This document shows, in pieces, positions 1 to 10,591 of a DNA stretch of 19,934 nt (its first letter is position 1; every line of letters starts with the position of its first letter). Source of the stretch: CADDYX01 sp045809945. Lineage in GTDB: Bacteria > Verrucomicrobiota > Verrucomicrobiia > Chthoniobacterales > UBA10450. Below the pieces are notes generated by a model. It searched no databases and was not told the origin of the DNA. It was given only the letters and a program-made list of their open reading frames with translations. Location of the stretch: contig JBJMWW010000208.1 of NCBI GenBank assembly GCA_045809945.1, positions 1-19,934 of the forward strand. Direction: 5' to 3'. The translations under genes and the position numbers were made by a program.

Positions 1-3469
<3,469 letters not shown>

Positions 3470-3474
3470 GCAAG

Positions 3475-5013
3475 GTGCAACGCGCGACCCGGCTCGCGCT
3501 TTGCGGGCTCGAGCTGCTGGTCCTCAGCGCGCTCGTTGTCACGACCCGTTGTGCAAACTGGCGCGACGTGTTTATCGACGGCGGAATCTATTTCACTGAC
3601 GCTGATTGTTATGCGCGAATGACGCGCGCGCGGCTGTGCTACGAGAATCCCGGCACAATCATCCGGCATCATGAGTTCGAAAACTTTCCTGCCGGCATAA
3701 CACCGCATACGACCGCGCCGTTTGATTACGCGATCGTTTTACTCGCCGCATGTTTGCGGCCGTTGACCGCGAATCCACTCGACCTGGCGGGCGCATTGGT
3801 GTCGCCACTGATCGCGCTCGTGGGCGGCTGGTTTTTGTGGTGGTGGATGCGCCGAATGGGTTTTGCTTGGCGATTCGTCGGGCTGCTTCTCTACGCCACG
3901 AGTCCGATTATTATCCACGCGACGGAACTCGGGCGACCGGATCATCAATCACTCGCGCTCGTGCTCGTTCTTATTGCGGCGTCGGCTGAATGGTCGCTGC
4001 GTGTCCAACCGTCACGGTCCGGGAGCATTCTGGCCGGCGCGGCGTGGGCAGGCGCGATCTGGGTCTCGGCCTACGAACCACTCTTACTGTTCCTGATCGC
4101 GGCTTTGTGCTCCCTTCGAATGAAGTTTCGACGGGAGCGGTGGATCGTCTTTGGATCAATTGTCGCGGTCGCGCTGCTGGTCGAGCGTCGTGGATTTGTG
4201 CTACCGGAAATCTGGCGGAATCAGCACGTCAAAAACTGGCTCACGACGATCGGCGAATTGTCGCCGGTGCCCTTGTTTAGCGCCACCTGGCTCGAGTGGT
4301 GCGGACTCTTCGTCCTCGTTGCGCCGCTGCTGATCGCTCTCGGTTTTCGTCGACGAGCGAATCCGCCGACCGTGATTCTGCTTCTTCTCGGCGTCTCTTT
4401 CGCTGCGACGTTGTTCGAAGCGCGCTGGGGGTACTTCTGCGCAGCTCTGCTTGCGATCGCGTTACCGTCGCTGTTTGCGATTGTGCGGAGCAAAATCGTG
4501 GCGGTTGTGTTTGTGCTCGTCGGGTTCGCGCCAATCCTGAGCGGGTGGGACCGCGCGCTCTGGCCTAACGAATCGCTGCTTGCGGCACGGGCGGAACACC
4601 GCGCCGAAATGCGTGATGTGCGCGCGGCTTCTCAGGCAATGATAACCAGTGGACCAACCGCGTTCATCGCGCCTTGGTGGCTGTCGCCTGCGATTGCTTA
4701 CTGGTCCGGCAACAACGGGGTCGCCGGTTCATCACATGAGAGCATCGACGGCATCGTCGATGCGGCGCGTTTTTATCTCGCCACGGACGACGAGCAGGCG
4801 CGCGCGATTTTGCAGCAACGTCGTGTGCAGTGGGTGCTCGCTTACGACGCCGATCGCGTCGCAAAAAACGCGGCAACGATTCTCGGCTTCGCAGTTCCGC
4901 CAGGCAGCCTCGCTTTCACGCTCGGGCGGACGCCGTCACGCGCGCCGGGATTTCTGCGGCCTGCTTACCAAAACGGCACGTGCACGCTGTTTAGTGTCAA
5001 CAATTCCCAGTAA
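3475..5013 (+). CDS. Multi-spanning membrane protein, STT3/PglB-like (GT66-related) glycosyltransferase candidate
   Basis: A 512-residue integral membrane protein with about ten hydrophobic segments, the first at residues 8-24. Three sites recall oligosaccharyltransferases of the STT3/AglB/PglB family: an acidic loop after the first membrane segment (TDADCYARM, Asp42 and Asp44) like the metal-binding DxD of STT3; ELGRPDHQ (Asp157-His158), recalling the DHH motif of archaeal AglB; and PWWLSPAIAYWSG near the C-terminus, recalling the WWDYG acceptor-binding motif but without its Asp. Such enzymes move a lipid-linked glycan to Asn on exported proteins. The protein is shorter than typical STT3 and has only a small C-terminal domain (about 410-512), so it may instead be a related lipid-linked-sugar transferase. 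The start is a GTG 5 bases after the kinase stop with only a weak AAGG-like site upstream; it precedes the first membrane segment and no better start is seen. Confidence 0.6.
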   Translation: MQRATRLALCGLELLVLSALVVTTRCANWRDVFIDGGIYFTDADCYARMTRARLCYENPGTIIRHHEFENFPAGITPHTTAPFDYAIVLLAACLRPLTANPLDLAGALVSPLIALVGGWFLWWWMRRMGFAWRFVGLLLYATSPIIIHATELGRPDHQSLALVLVLIAASAEWSLRVQPSRSGSILAGAAWAGAIWVSAYEPLLLFLIAALCSLRMKFRRERWIVFGSIVAVALLVERRGFVLPEIWRNQHVKNWLTTIGELSPVPLFSATWLEWCGLFVLVAPLLIALGFRRRANPPTVILLLLGVSFAATLFEARWGYFCAALLAIALPSLFAIVRSKIVAVVFVLVGFAPILSGWDRALWPNESLLAARAEHRAEMRDVRAASQAMITSGPTAFIAPWWLSPAIAYWSGNNGVAGSSHESIDGIVDAARFYLATDDEQARAILQQRRVQWVLAYDADRVAKNAATILGFAVPPGSLAFTLGRTPSRAPGFLRPAYQNGTCTLFSVNNSQ

Positions 5014-5025
5014 AAAGTAGTTTTC

Positions 5026-5071
5026 GAGAGAGATGAATTGACGGGCATCTCCCTCTAGATAATACTGCCCG
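5026..5071 (+). promoter_or_regulatory. Inverted repeats and possible promoter before the bactofilin genes
   Basis: The 59-base spacer holds two overlapping inverted repeats. The first pairs GAGAGAGATG (5026-5035) with CATCTCCCTC (5046-5055), 9 of 10 positions, loop of 10. The second is CGGGCA (5042-5047) and TGCCCG (5066-5071), perfect 6-bp arms 18 bases apart. Inside lie TTGACG (5038-5043), one base from the -35 consensus, and GATAAT (5058-5063), one base from the -10 consensus. Their 14-base spacing is shorter than the usual 16-18, so the promoter call is weak. If GATAAT is used, transcription would begin about 3 bases before the GTG at 5073, giving a nearly leaderless mRNA, which would fit the lack of a ribosome binding site. 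Confidence 0.35.
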
Positions 5072-5072
5072 C

Positions 5073-5684
5073 GTGCTGAAGAAATTCATCCCGCAACCGC
5101 AAAAGCCTTCGCCCTCGACCGGAAACGGCTCTTCAATTGCGGGTGGCAACGAAGCGGCGAATCAGCCGATCTCACGCGAAGAACCACGGCCGATGCCGGG
5201 TCAGTCGCAAACGCCACCATCCTCACTTAAACCAACACCAACCACCGACAGAAAACCTATGGCTGAACACACTGGCAAAGACGTCCTCTCCAGCGACGTA
5301 GAAATTAAAGGCTCGATCAAATTCCAGAAGGAGCTGCTGATCGATGGGAAAGTAGAAGGTGAAATCAATTCCGACGGCGTGTTAACGATCGGCGAAAATG
5401 CCGACATCCGCGGCGAGGTGAAGACGAAATCGATTACCGTCTACGGAAAAGTGCAGGGCAACATCACCGTGGCCGAACGTTGCGAGCTGAAGTCCCGCTG
5501 CACTTTGCAGGGCGATCTGAAAGCCGCGCGTCTTGTGATCGAGGAGGGCGCCACGTTCATTGGTAAATCAGAGGTCACCAGTGCCGGCGGCGGCGCGGCA
5601 AAAACCAGCGCTCCGCGTCCCGAGGTAGTTCGGAACGACGAGTCGAGCGCTCCGAAGTCGGCATTCAGCGGCGCCCGGGCTTAA
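5073..5684 (+). CDS. Bactofilin (polymer-forming cytoskeletal protein)
   Basis: A 203-residue bactofilin. These proteins polymerise without nucleotide into membrane-associated filaments that scaffold cell-shape, stalk or wall-synthesis factors. The bactofilin (DUF583) beta-helix core spans about residues 72-170 and shows the repeating hydrophobic/Gly pattern (VEIKGSIKF, LLIDGKVEGEI, ADIRGEVKTKSITVYGKVQGNI, LQGDLKAARLVIEEGATFIGKSEV). The first 65 residues are rich in Pro, Ser and Gln and probably disordered; the extreme N-terminus MLKKFI resembles the short membrane-targeting motif seen at the start of many bactofilins, which supports the GTG at 5073. There is no Shine-Dalgarno sequence. An in-frame ATG at 5259 (residue 63, MAEHTGKD), right before the core, is the main alternative start. 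The C-terminal tail is short and Ala/Ser rich. It is followed 25 bases later by a second bactofilin, so the two may co-polymerise. Confidence 0.9.
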   Translation: MLKKFIPQPQKPSPSTGNGSSIAGGNEAANQPISREEPRPMPGQSQTPPSSLKPTPTTDRKPMAEHTGKDVLSSDVEIKGSIKFQKELLIDGKVEGEINSDGVLTIGENADIRGEVKTKSITVYGKVQGNITVAERCELKSRCTLQGDLKAARLVIEEGATFIGKSEVTSAGGGAAKTSAPRPEVVRNDESSAPKSAFSGARA

Positions 5685-5709
5685 CGGCAGTCACTCCGGA
5701 ATAGCGGAC

Positions 5710-6570
5710 GTGGCTAAGTCGTCGCCTGTGAAGCTCAGTGTGGAATGTCCACACTGCGGCTTCAAGCAGATGGACTATGCCGCTGCGCGGAGCACCATGT
5801 GCCGGCAATGCGGCAAGAGCTTTGCGCCGTCTGCTCCGCGTCCGCAACCACAACCCGCAGCTCGCGATGCGCGACCGATGTCGGCGATGGCCGGCGACAT
5901 CGGTGCTTCAATTCGCGGCAAGTTCGAAGGGTTCTGGCAGGCACCAAAAAAGAACTCGGTCATTGTCTGTTTTGATTGTAAGACGCAGCAGGAGGTCGTC
6001 GGCGGCGCACCGTCAACGAACTGCCGCAAATGCGGCGCGCATCAGGACCTGCGCGATTACAAAATCGCGACCAGTTTCAGCCGCTCGATTCGTACCCATG
6101 GCGAACTTCATCTCACGTCGAAAGGCGATCTGAGCAGCACGAACGTGATTTGCCGTTCGGCAGTGATCGAAGGCAAGCTGCGCGGAAATTTAACCTGCGC
6201 AGAAAGTGCGCGGATTGATTTTGTCGGTAAAATTCCGGGTCGCCTCGTGGCGCAGCATGTCTTGATTGAGCGTCGCTCGGACGTGCAATTCTTCCGACGT
6301 GTTCGCGTCAAAAACATCGAGATTCATGGCCGGATGACTGGCGACGTTATCGCAGAGACGGTTGTGCTTATTCATCGCAACGCATCGCTGGACGGTAGCG
6401 TCACAGCGAAAGCGATATCGGTGGAGAAAGGCGGAATGTTCAGTGGTCAACTCGTGATCGGCAATGTCGACCTGAAGCAAGCCGAGCTTCTGCCGACTGC
6501 CGAGCCGGGTGCGGCATCGCCGGGCGAAGAACAACCGCCGCTCTTCGCACGTCCACTACCCGCGGCCTGA
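5710..6570 (+). CDS. Bactofilin-like protein with two N-terminal zinc ribbons
   Basis: A 286-residue protein joining two zinc ribbons to a bactofilin-type beta-helix. Ribbon 1 has Cys13, Cys16, Cys31 and Cys34; ribbon 2 has Cys87, Cys90, Cys105 and Cys108. Both have the same C-x2-C-x14-C-x2-C spacing, suggesting an internal duplication. A Pro/Ala-rich linker (39-60) separates them. Residues about 123-245 carry the bactofilin pattern (GELHLTSKGDLSSTNVICRSAVIEGKLRGNL, broken here: VIEGKLRGNL, VKNIEIHGRMTGDVIAET, SLDGSVTAKAISVEKGGMFSGQL). The C-terminal tail is Pro/Glu rich. The ribbons could bind protein or nucleic acid partners and recruit them to the filament; that is inference. The start is a GTG with no clear ribosome binding site, 25 bases after the first bactofilin; the Cys-rich region begins at residue 13, so the start cannot be far downstream. 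Confidence 0.85.
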   Translation: MAKSSPVKLSVECPHCGFKQMDYAAARSTMCRQCGKSFAPSAPRPQPQPAARDARPMSAMAGDIGASIRGKFEGFWQAPKKNSVIVCFDCKTQQEVVGGAPSTNCRKCGAHQDLRDYKIATSFSRSIRTHGELHLTSKGDLSSTNVICRSAVIEGKLRGNLTCAESARIDFVGKIPGRLVAQHVLIERRSDVQFFRRVRVKNIEIHGRMTGDVIAETVVLIHRNASLDGSVTAKAISVEKGGMFSGQLVIGNVDLKQAELLPTAEPGAASPGEEQPPLFARPLPAA

Positions 6571-6578
6571 TCGGCCAC

Positions 6579-6998
6579 ATGCAAAAGCTGCTGCCACGCA
6601 GCCCGTATCAGCGACTCGGCGGATACGTTCATCTTCCGCGGCTGATCGACAAGGCAAAGCTGCACCGCAAAGGTCTGCTCAACGGTTACAACTACAAGAC
6701 TGTCGGTTTCGACAAACATTTGCTCGCGTTCCTAGAAATCGACGGCACGGCGTTCGAAGAAGCCGCGAATCGGTTAAAGGACGACGAGAAGGTTCTCGCC
6801 TGGATTCTGGAGAACGGCGCGAAGCATTCGTCGGACGAGATCGAGCATTGGAACGAACAAATGATTTCGCGCTATCCGGACAACGCGGTGAAGAAAGCTC
6901 GTTTTCTTCACGCACTAAAAGAAGCGGGCGGCGAGGGGCGGAAAGAGATCCGCACCTACTTCGATCTGATTGAATTCGACGAAGGTCGATTGAAATAA
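6579..6998 (+). CDS. DUF5069 domain protein
   Basis: A small soluble protein of 139 residues matching the DUF5069 pattern: the opening LPRSPYQRLGGYVHLPRLIDKAKLH, split as PRSPYQRLGG and LPRLIDKAKLH, then a GFDKHLLAFLEI stretch and a helical second half with the KVLAWILENG segment. The family is common in Verrucomicrobiota and related bacteria; its function is unknown to me. It begins with ATG 8 bases after the stop of the zinc-ribbon bactofilin, so it is likely translated from the same message. It is the last plus-strand gene before a convergent minus-strand gene. Confidence 0.8.
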   Translation: MQKLLPRSPYQRLGGYVHLPRLIDKAKLHRKGLLNGYNYKTVGFDKHLLAFLEIDGTAFEEAANRLKDDEKVLAWILENGAKHSSDEIEHWNEQMISRYPDNAVKKARFLHALKEAGGEGRKEIRTYFDLIEFDEGRLK

Positions 6999-7028
6999 AT
7001 CATCGATGGGCATTGCGCGGCGCACCTC

Positions 7029-7053
7029 GCGGCTGAGGACAGCCGCCTCTACA
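7029..7053 (-). repeat. REP-like palindromic element, copy 1
   Basis: Read on the minus strand, the element is TGTAG, then A, then GGCGGCT, loop GTCCTC, then AGCCGC. The stem GCGGCT/AGCCGC is a perfect 6-bp pairing at 7029-7034 and 7041-7046. It lies in the gap between two convergent genes, and its TAG is also the stop codon of the nucleotidyltransferase gene. It shares 15 positions in a row but one, TGTAG[A/C]GGCGGCTGT, plus the AGCCGC arm, with a second element at 18666-18689. It could also fold in RNA to protect the 3' ends of both transcripts; there is no T run for a classical terminator. Confidence 0.55.
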
Positions 7054-7804
7054 CCGGACGAAACTTTGCAAAGATGCGGGTTGCTTCCTCGAGCGTCTCT
7101 TTGCTGCCGATGTCGAACCATGTCCCGCGAATCTGGAACGTCTTCACTGGCTTGCGCTGATAGAGCCACTGCACGAATCGGCCCGGCTGATCCGGATTAT
7201 TTCCAGCTGCGATATAGGTGGTGAAGAGCGGCAGCGCTTCGCGCGAATAATAATACAACGCGATCCCGGCGAGCGTGCTTTTCGGATCCTGCGGTTTCTC
7301 TTCGAAGTTTGTGATCACGCCCTCGGAATTCGTTGTGATGCTGGCGTATTTCTTCATCGCCTCGCGGTCACCCACGTCGTAAGTCGCGAGCGTTGCCACC
7401 GATCCTCTGGACGCCTCCACGAAGTCCGTGAGCGGCTCGCTGAATAAATTATCGCCCGCAACAACAATGAGATCGCTCGATGCAGCATTTTCGCGCGTTA
7501 AGACGAGATTGATATCTCCGATCGCGCCCAGCTTGTTCGAGTCATCGGTCGAACCGTCGTTGATGATCTTGAAGTTCAGCTTCGGGTTGCGCTGCTTGTA
7601 CTGATCTGCCCACTGCTGAAAATCGCCTGCGAATTTCGCGTTCGTGACGACGTAGACCGTCTCGATGTCCGGCACCGGCGCGAGGTTGTCGAGCACCCAG
7701 TCGATCATCGGTTTATCCGCGACTTCGAGCAGCGGTTTCGCTTTCGTTTTCGTCAGCGGATAGAGACGCGTTGCGTAACCGGCCGCGAGAATCAAAACAT
7801 TCAT
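7049..7804 (-). CDS. Sugar-phosphate nucleotidyltransferase
   Basis: A 251-residue cytoplasmic enzyme of the NTP_transferase family, which joins a sugar 1-phosphate to an NTP and makes the activated sugar for glycan synthesis. The nucleotide-binding motif is at the N-terminus: LILAAGYATRLYPLT followed by KAKPLL (residues 4-26), and VVAGDNLF carries the metal-binding Asp. The motif has GYATR in place of the usual GxGTR, a variant found in many family members. The length is close to short forms such as glucose-1-phosphate thymidylyltransferase-like proteins, without the C-terminal beta-helix of longer ones, but the sugar and base cannot be told from sequence. It starts 11 bases after the glnD stop with no Shine-Dalgarno site, so translation is probably coupled to glnD. 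It ends the five-gene minus-strand set that begins with pgi. Confidence 0.88.
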   Translation of the reverse strand: MNVLILAAGYATRLYPLTKTKAKPLLEVADKPMIDWVLDNLAPVPDIETVYVVTNAKFAGDFQQWADQYKQRNPKLNFKIINDGSTDDSNKLGAIGDINLVLTRENAASSDLIVVAGDNLFSEPLTDFVEASRGSVATLATYDVGDREAMKKYASITTNSEGVITNFEEKPQDPKSTLAGIALYYYSREALPLFTTYIAAGNNPDQPGRFVQWLYQRKPVKTFQIRGTWFDIGSKETLEEATRIFAKFRPV

Positions 7805-7815
7805 TACGTGAAGGT

Positions 7816-10548
7816 TTAGCGCGGGGACGTTGCAGCGTCGCGCAATGTCTTCTGAAGCACGGCGATGCGCTCGCTATCAGTGATCTTCGCGCGCGTCGCC
7901 TGATCGACAATGTAAAATGTGTCAATGGCCGCGCCTTTCTCTGTGATGATGCGTGAGAGCGCGATGAAAACCCTTTGGCGCTCGAAGGCGCTGAGCAATT
8001 CGTAGAGCAAACCGACTCGATCGGCGACTTCGACCTGGACCAGCGTATAACTTCGGTGCGCCTTGTTATCGATGCTGATGCGGGTGGGGAATTCGATATC
8101 ACGGGTCAGCCGCTTCGGGATTTTGCGCCGCGCTCGTTCAAGCAGCGGCCCGAAATCGAACCCATCGGCGGTCAGCGCGTGACGCAACGTCATCTCGACA
8201 AGTTCGTGATCGCGCGGATCCGTGACCGCGCGGTTGCTGATATCACAGACGCGAAAGACGTGCAGCACGAGATTGTCGCCGCGTGGATAGATATCGGCGC
8301 TGAGAATATTGACCGGCACGACCGCCAGTGAGCCGGCGATCTTGGCCAGCACATGCTGTGCATCCCAACCGGCGAACGAAACGATCGTGTGGCCCTGCCG
8401 CGGAAACGGCTCCCACCGAATTGCCGGTATCAGCGGGGCGTCTTCCGAGCTGTAAAGTTTGGTTAAGAACGTGCGAAACAATTCGACGTGCGATGCCACC
8501 GTGGCGATTCCGAAGGCACGAAAGTAATTGTCCGGCATGAAATCGAAATGCGCTTCGATTTCTGCGCCATGGTCGGGCGTCAGTTGCTCGCCGACCGCTG
8601 TTTCGAGCGCATCGCGATGGACGTTTGCCTGCTCGTGGAAATTGCGCTCATCACCGAGGTAGCGGGACGTGACGTGATATAGCTGCCAGACCAGCGACTC
8701 CTTCCAGTCCGACCACGCCTCAGCGCTCGTGCCCTGGCCGTCCGCGAGCGTGAGCAGCATCAGCGCATCGAGGGTCGGCTGGTCTTTAACGATGTTCGCG
8801 AATTCCATTGCCGTTTCGGGATCGTCGAGGTTTCGCTGCTGCGCGAGAGTCGACATCGTTACATGATGGTCGACCAGCCGGATAAGGGTTCGGCGCTGGG
8901 TTGAACTGAGCTGCAATCGCATCGCTGCACGCTGCGCAAAAACGGCGCTCGCCTCCGAGTGCGGACGCGCTCCGACGGCGCGGCCGGTATCGTGCAACAA
9001 CAGCGCCAGATAAAGCACGAATGGATCGTCCAGCCGCTCGAATAACTTTCGGTACTCAAGAAACTTCGGGTCGTCGGTTGTGGCGAGCGCGTCCAATTTC
9101 TCGATGCAAACCAAGGTGTGCTCGTCTGCCGTGTAACGGTGAAAGAATTCGTGCTGAACAAGACAGGTGAGCTGGCCGAACTCCGGTATGTAACGCCCGA
9201 GAAAATCGATCCGATGCATCGCGCGTAAGGCGCGTCCCGCTTCACCTTTGCGCGACAGGATTGATTTGAAAATCTCTCGCGGGCCTTTGGCGTACTGAAA
9301 AGTTCGCGTCACTACCCCAAGATTGCGCGTTACGAGATCCGCCAGCTGCGGCGCGATCTCGACACGGCGTTCCTGGAGTAGTTGGAACAACCGCATCATC
9401 GACTCGGGCGATCGCGCGAAAACATCGTTGCGCTCGACGCAAATGTAACCTCCGCGAATTACGAATTCGTCGACGCGCTCCTCGGGCGCGTTTGAGGCAC
9501 AAACTTCAAAAGGCGAGCCACCGCTCGCGAATTGTGCGGTCACTCGCTCGGTCACGCGAAAAATGTTGCGGGTGTGTTCGTAGAAATCCTTCATCAGCGC
9601 TTCGCTTCGCAGAACACCTGAGCGGTGCCGATAACCGAGCCGCTGTGCGAGCGCATCCTGGAAATTGAGATGAAGGATGTCGCTTGCGCGGCCGGTGGCG
9701 TAATGAAGATCCGTCCGCAGGCGCAGCAAAAAATCGTAGGCCGCCTCAATTCGGCGCAGGTCGCCCTGGCTGAGCCACTCTTTCGATTCGAGATGCTTCG
9801 GTGTGACCGAGCTTTCTTTGAACGAGGTGACCCAGAGCAGGTTTTGATAGTCGCGCAGCCCCCCGCACCCGCTCTTGATGTTCGGCTCCTGCATGTAAAC
9901 GCTGTCGCCGAACTTTTTGTGGCGCGCCGCCTGGTCGCGCATGCGCATCTCGACGTATTCCTCTTCGCGGCCTTCGAGGCACTGCTTGTGAAACTGCTCG
10001 CGAAAAGCCGTCCACAGCCGGTGATCGCCGATCACGTGACGCGCCTCCAGCATGGCTGTCTTCGCGAGCATGTCGGAGTTCGCGTGGACGACTGCTTCGT
10101 CAACCGAGCGCGTGGCGTGACCGACCTTGAAACCAATGTCCCAGAGTAAATACAAAATCTGCTCGATAACGTCGCCCGCGTAGGGCGAAAGCTCGTTCGC
10201 GCTCTCGCTATGAACGAAGAGAACGTCGACGTCGCTGAACGGGTTGAGCTCGCCGCGGCCGTAACCACCGAGCGCAATCAATGCGAGAGGCGTCGGCTCG
10301 ACCCGCTCTTCGCGCGCGAATGCTGTCGCTGCCGCAAAAACTCTGCGCAGTAATACATCGACGAGCTCGACGCGCAGTCCGCAAATCTCCCGGCCGCCTC
10401 CACCGGATTGATGTTTCAGCCGGAGCCGGTGCTCCTCGATCTTGAGGAACTTCTTATAAATCGGCAGAACGTCGGTGGGCCGTCGCGCGCCGGCAGCAGC
10501 GAGCTGACGCTCGGCGTTTGCCAGAAGTTTCTCGTGGTGCCGCGACAT
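7816..10548 (-). CDS. glnD: [Protein-PII] uridylyltransferase / uridylyl-removing enzyme
   Basis: Sensor of glutamine that uridylylates PII proteins when glutamine is low and removes UMP when it is high. The length, 910 residues, matches the family (about 890 in E. coli). Domains in order: nucleotidyltransferase with GGYGRGELNPFSDVD (94-108, catalytic Asp106 and Asp108); central helical region with EARHVIG; HD domain with FFHRYTADEHT and LLLHDTGRA (His519-Asp520, approximate) and VDHHVTMS; ACT domain 1 from about 715 (FAGWDAQHVLAKIAGSL); ACT domain 2 from about 833 (VEVADRVGLLYELLSAF). The HD motif reads HDTGR, whereas the usual form is HDIAK or HDIGK. ATG start 43 bases after the response regulator stop. 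No PII gene (glnB/glnK) or ammonium transporter is in the window. Confidence 0.95.
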   Translation of the reverse strand: MSRHHEKLLANAERQLAAAGARRPTDVLPIYKKFLKIEEHRLRLKHQSGGGGREICGLRVELVDVLLRRVFAAATAFAREERVEPTPLALIALGGYGRGELNPFSDVDVLFVHSESANELSPYAGDVIEQILYLLWDIGFKVGHATRSVDEAVVHANSDMLAKTAMLEARHVIGDHRLWTAFREQFHKQCLEGREEEYVEMRMRDQAARHKKFGDSVYMQEPNIKSGCGGLRDYQNLLWVTSFKESSVTPKHLESKEWLSQGDLRRIEAAYDFLLRLRTDLHYATGRASDILHLNFQDALAQRLGYRHRSGVLRSEALMKDFYEHTRNIFRVTERVTAQFASGGSPFEVCASNAPEERVDEFVIRGGYICVERNDVFARSPESMMRLFQLLQERRVEIAPQLADLVTRNLGVVTRTFQYAKGPREIFKSILSRKGEAGRALRAMHRIDFLGRYIPEFGQLTCLVQHEFFHRYTADEHTLVCIEKLDALATTDDPKFLEYRKLFERLDDPFVLYLALLLHDTGRAVGARPHSEASAVFAQRAAMRLQLSSTQRRTLIRLVDHHVTMSTLAQQRNLDDPETAMEFANIVKDQPTLDALMLLTLADGQGTSAEAWSDWKESLVWQLYHVTSRYLGDERNFHEQANVHRDALETAVGEQLTPDHGAEIEAHFDFMPDNYFRAFGIATVASHVELFRTFLTKLYSSEDAPLIPAIRWEPFPRQGHTIVSFAGWDAQHVLAKIAGSLAVVPVNILSADIYPRGDNLVLHVFRVCDISNRAVTDPRDHELVEMTLRHALTADGFDFGPLLERARRKIPKRLTRDIEFPTRISIDNKAHRSYTLVQVEVADRVGLLYELLSAFERQRVFIALSRIITEKGAAIDTFYIVDQATRAKITDSERIAVLQKTLRDAATSPR

Positions 10549-10570
10549 GGCAGCACTTTACGACTGGTTA

Positions 10571-10585
10571 CGTTACGGTCTAACG
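10571..10585 (-). other. Small intercistronic stem-loop between regulator gene and glnD
   Basis: The 43-base spacer holds a perfect 5-bp inverted repeat, CGTTA (10571-10575) and TAACG (10581-10585), around a 5-base loop. It has no T run, so it is not a classical terminator. It might affect mRNA processing or glnD translation. A repeat this short can occur by chance. Confidence 0.2.
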
Positions 10586-10591
10586 AGCCGG

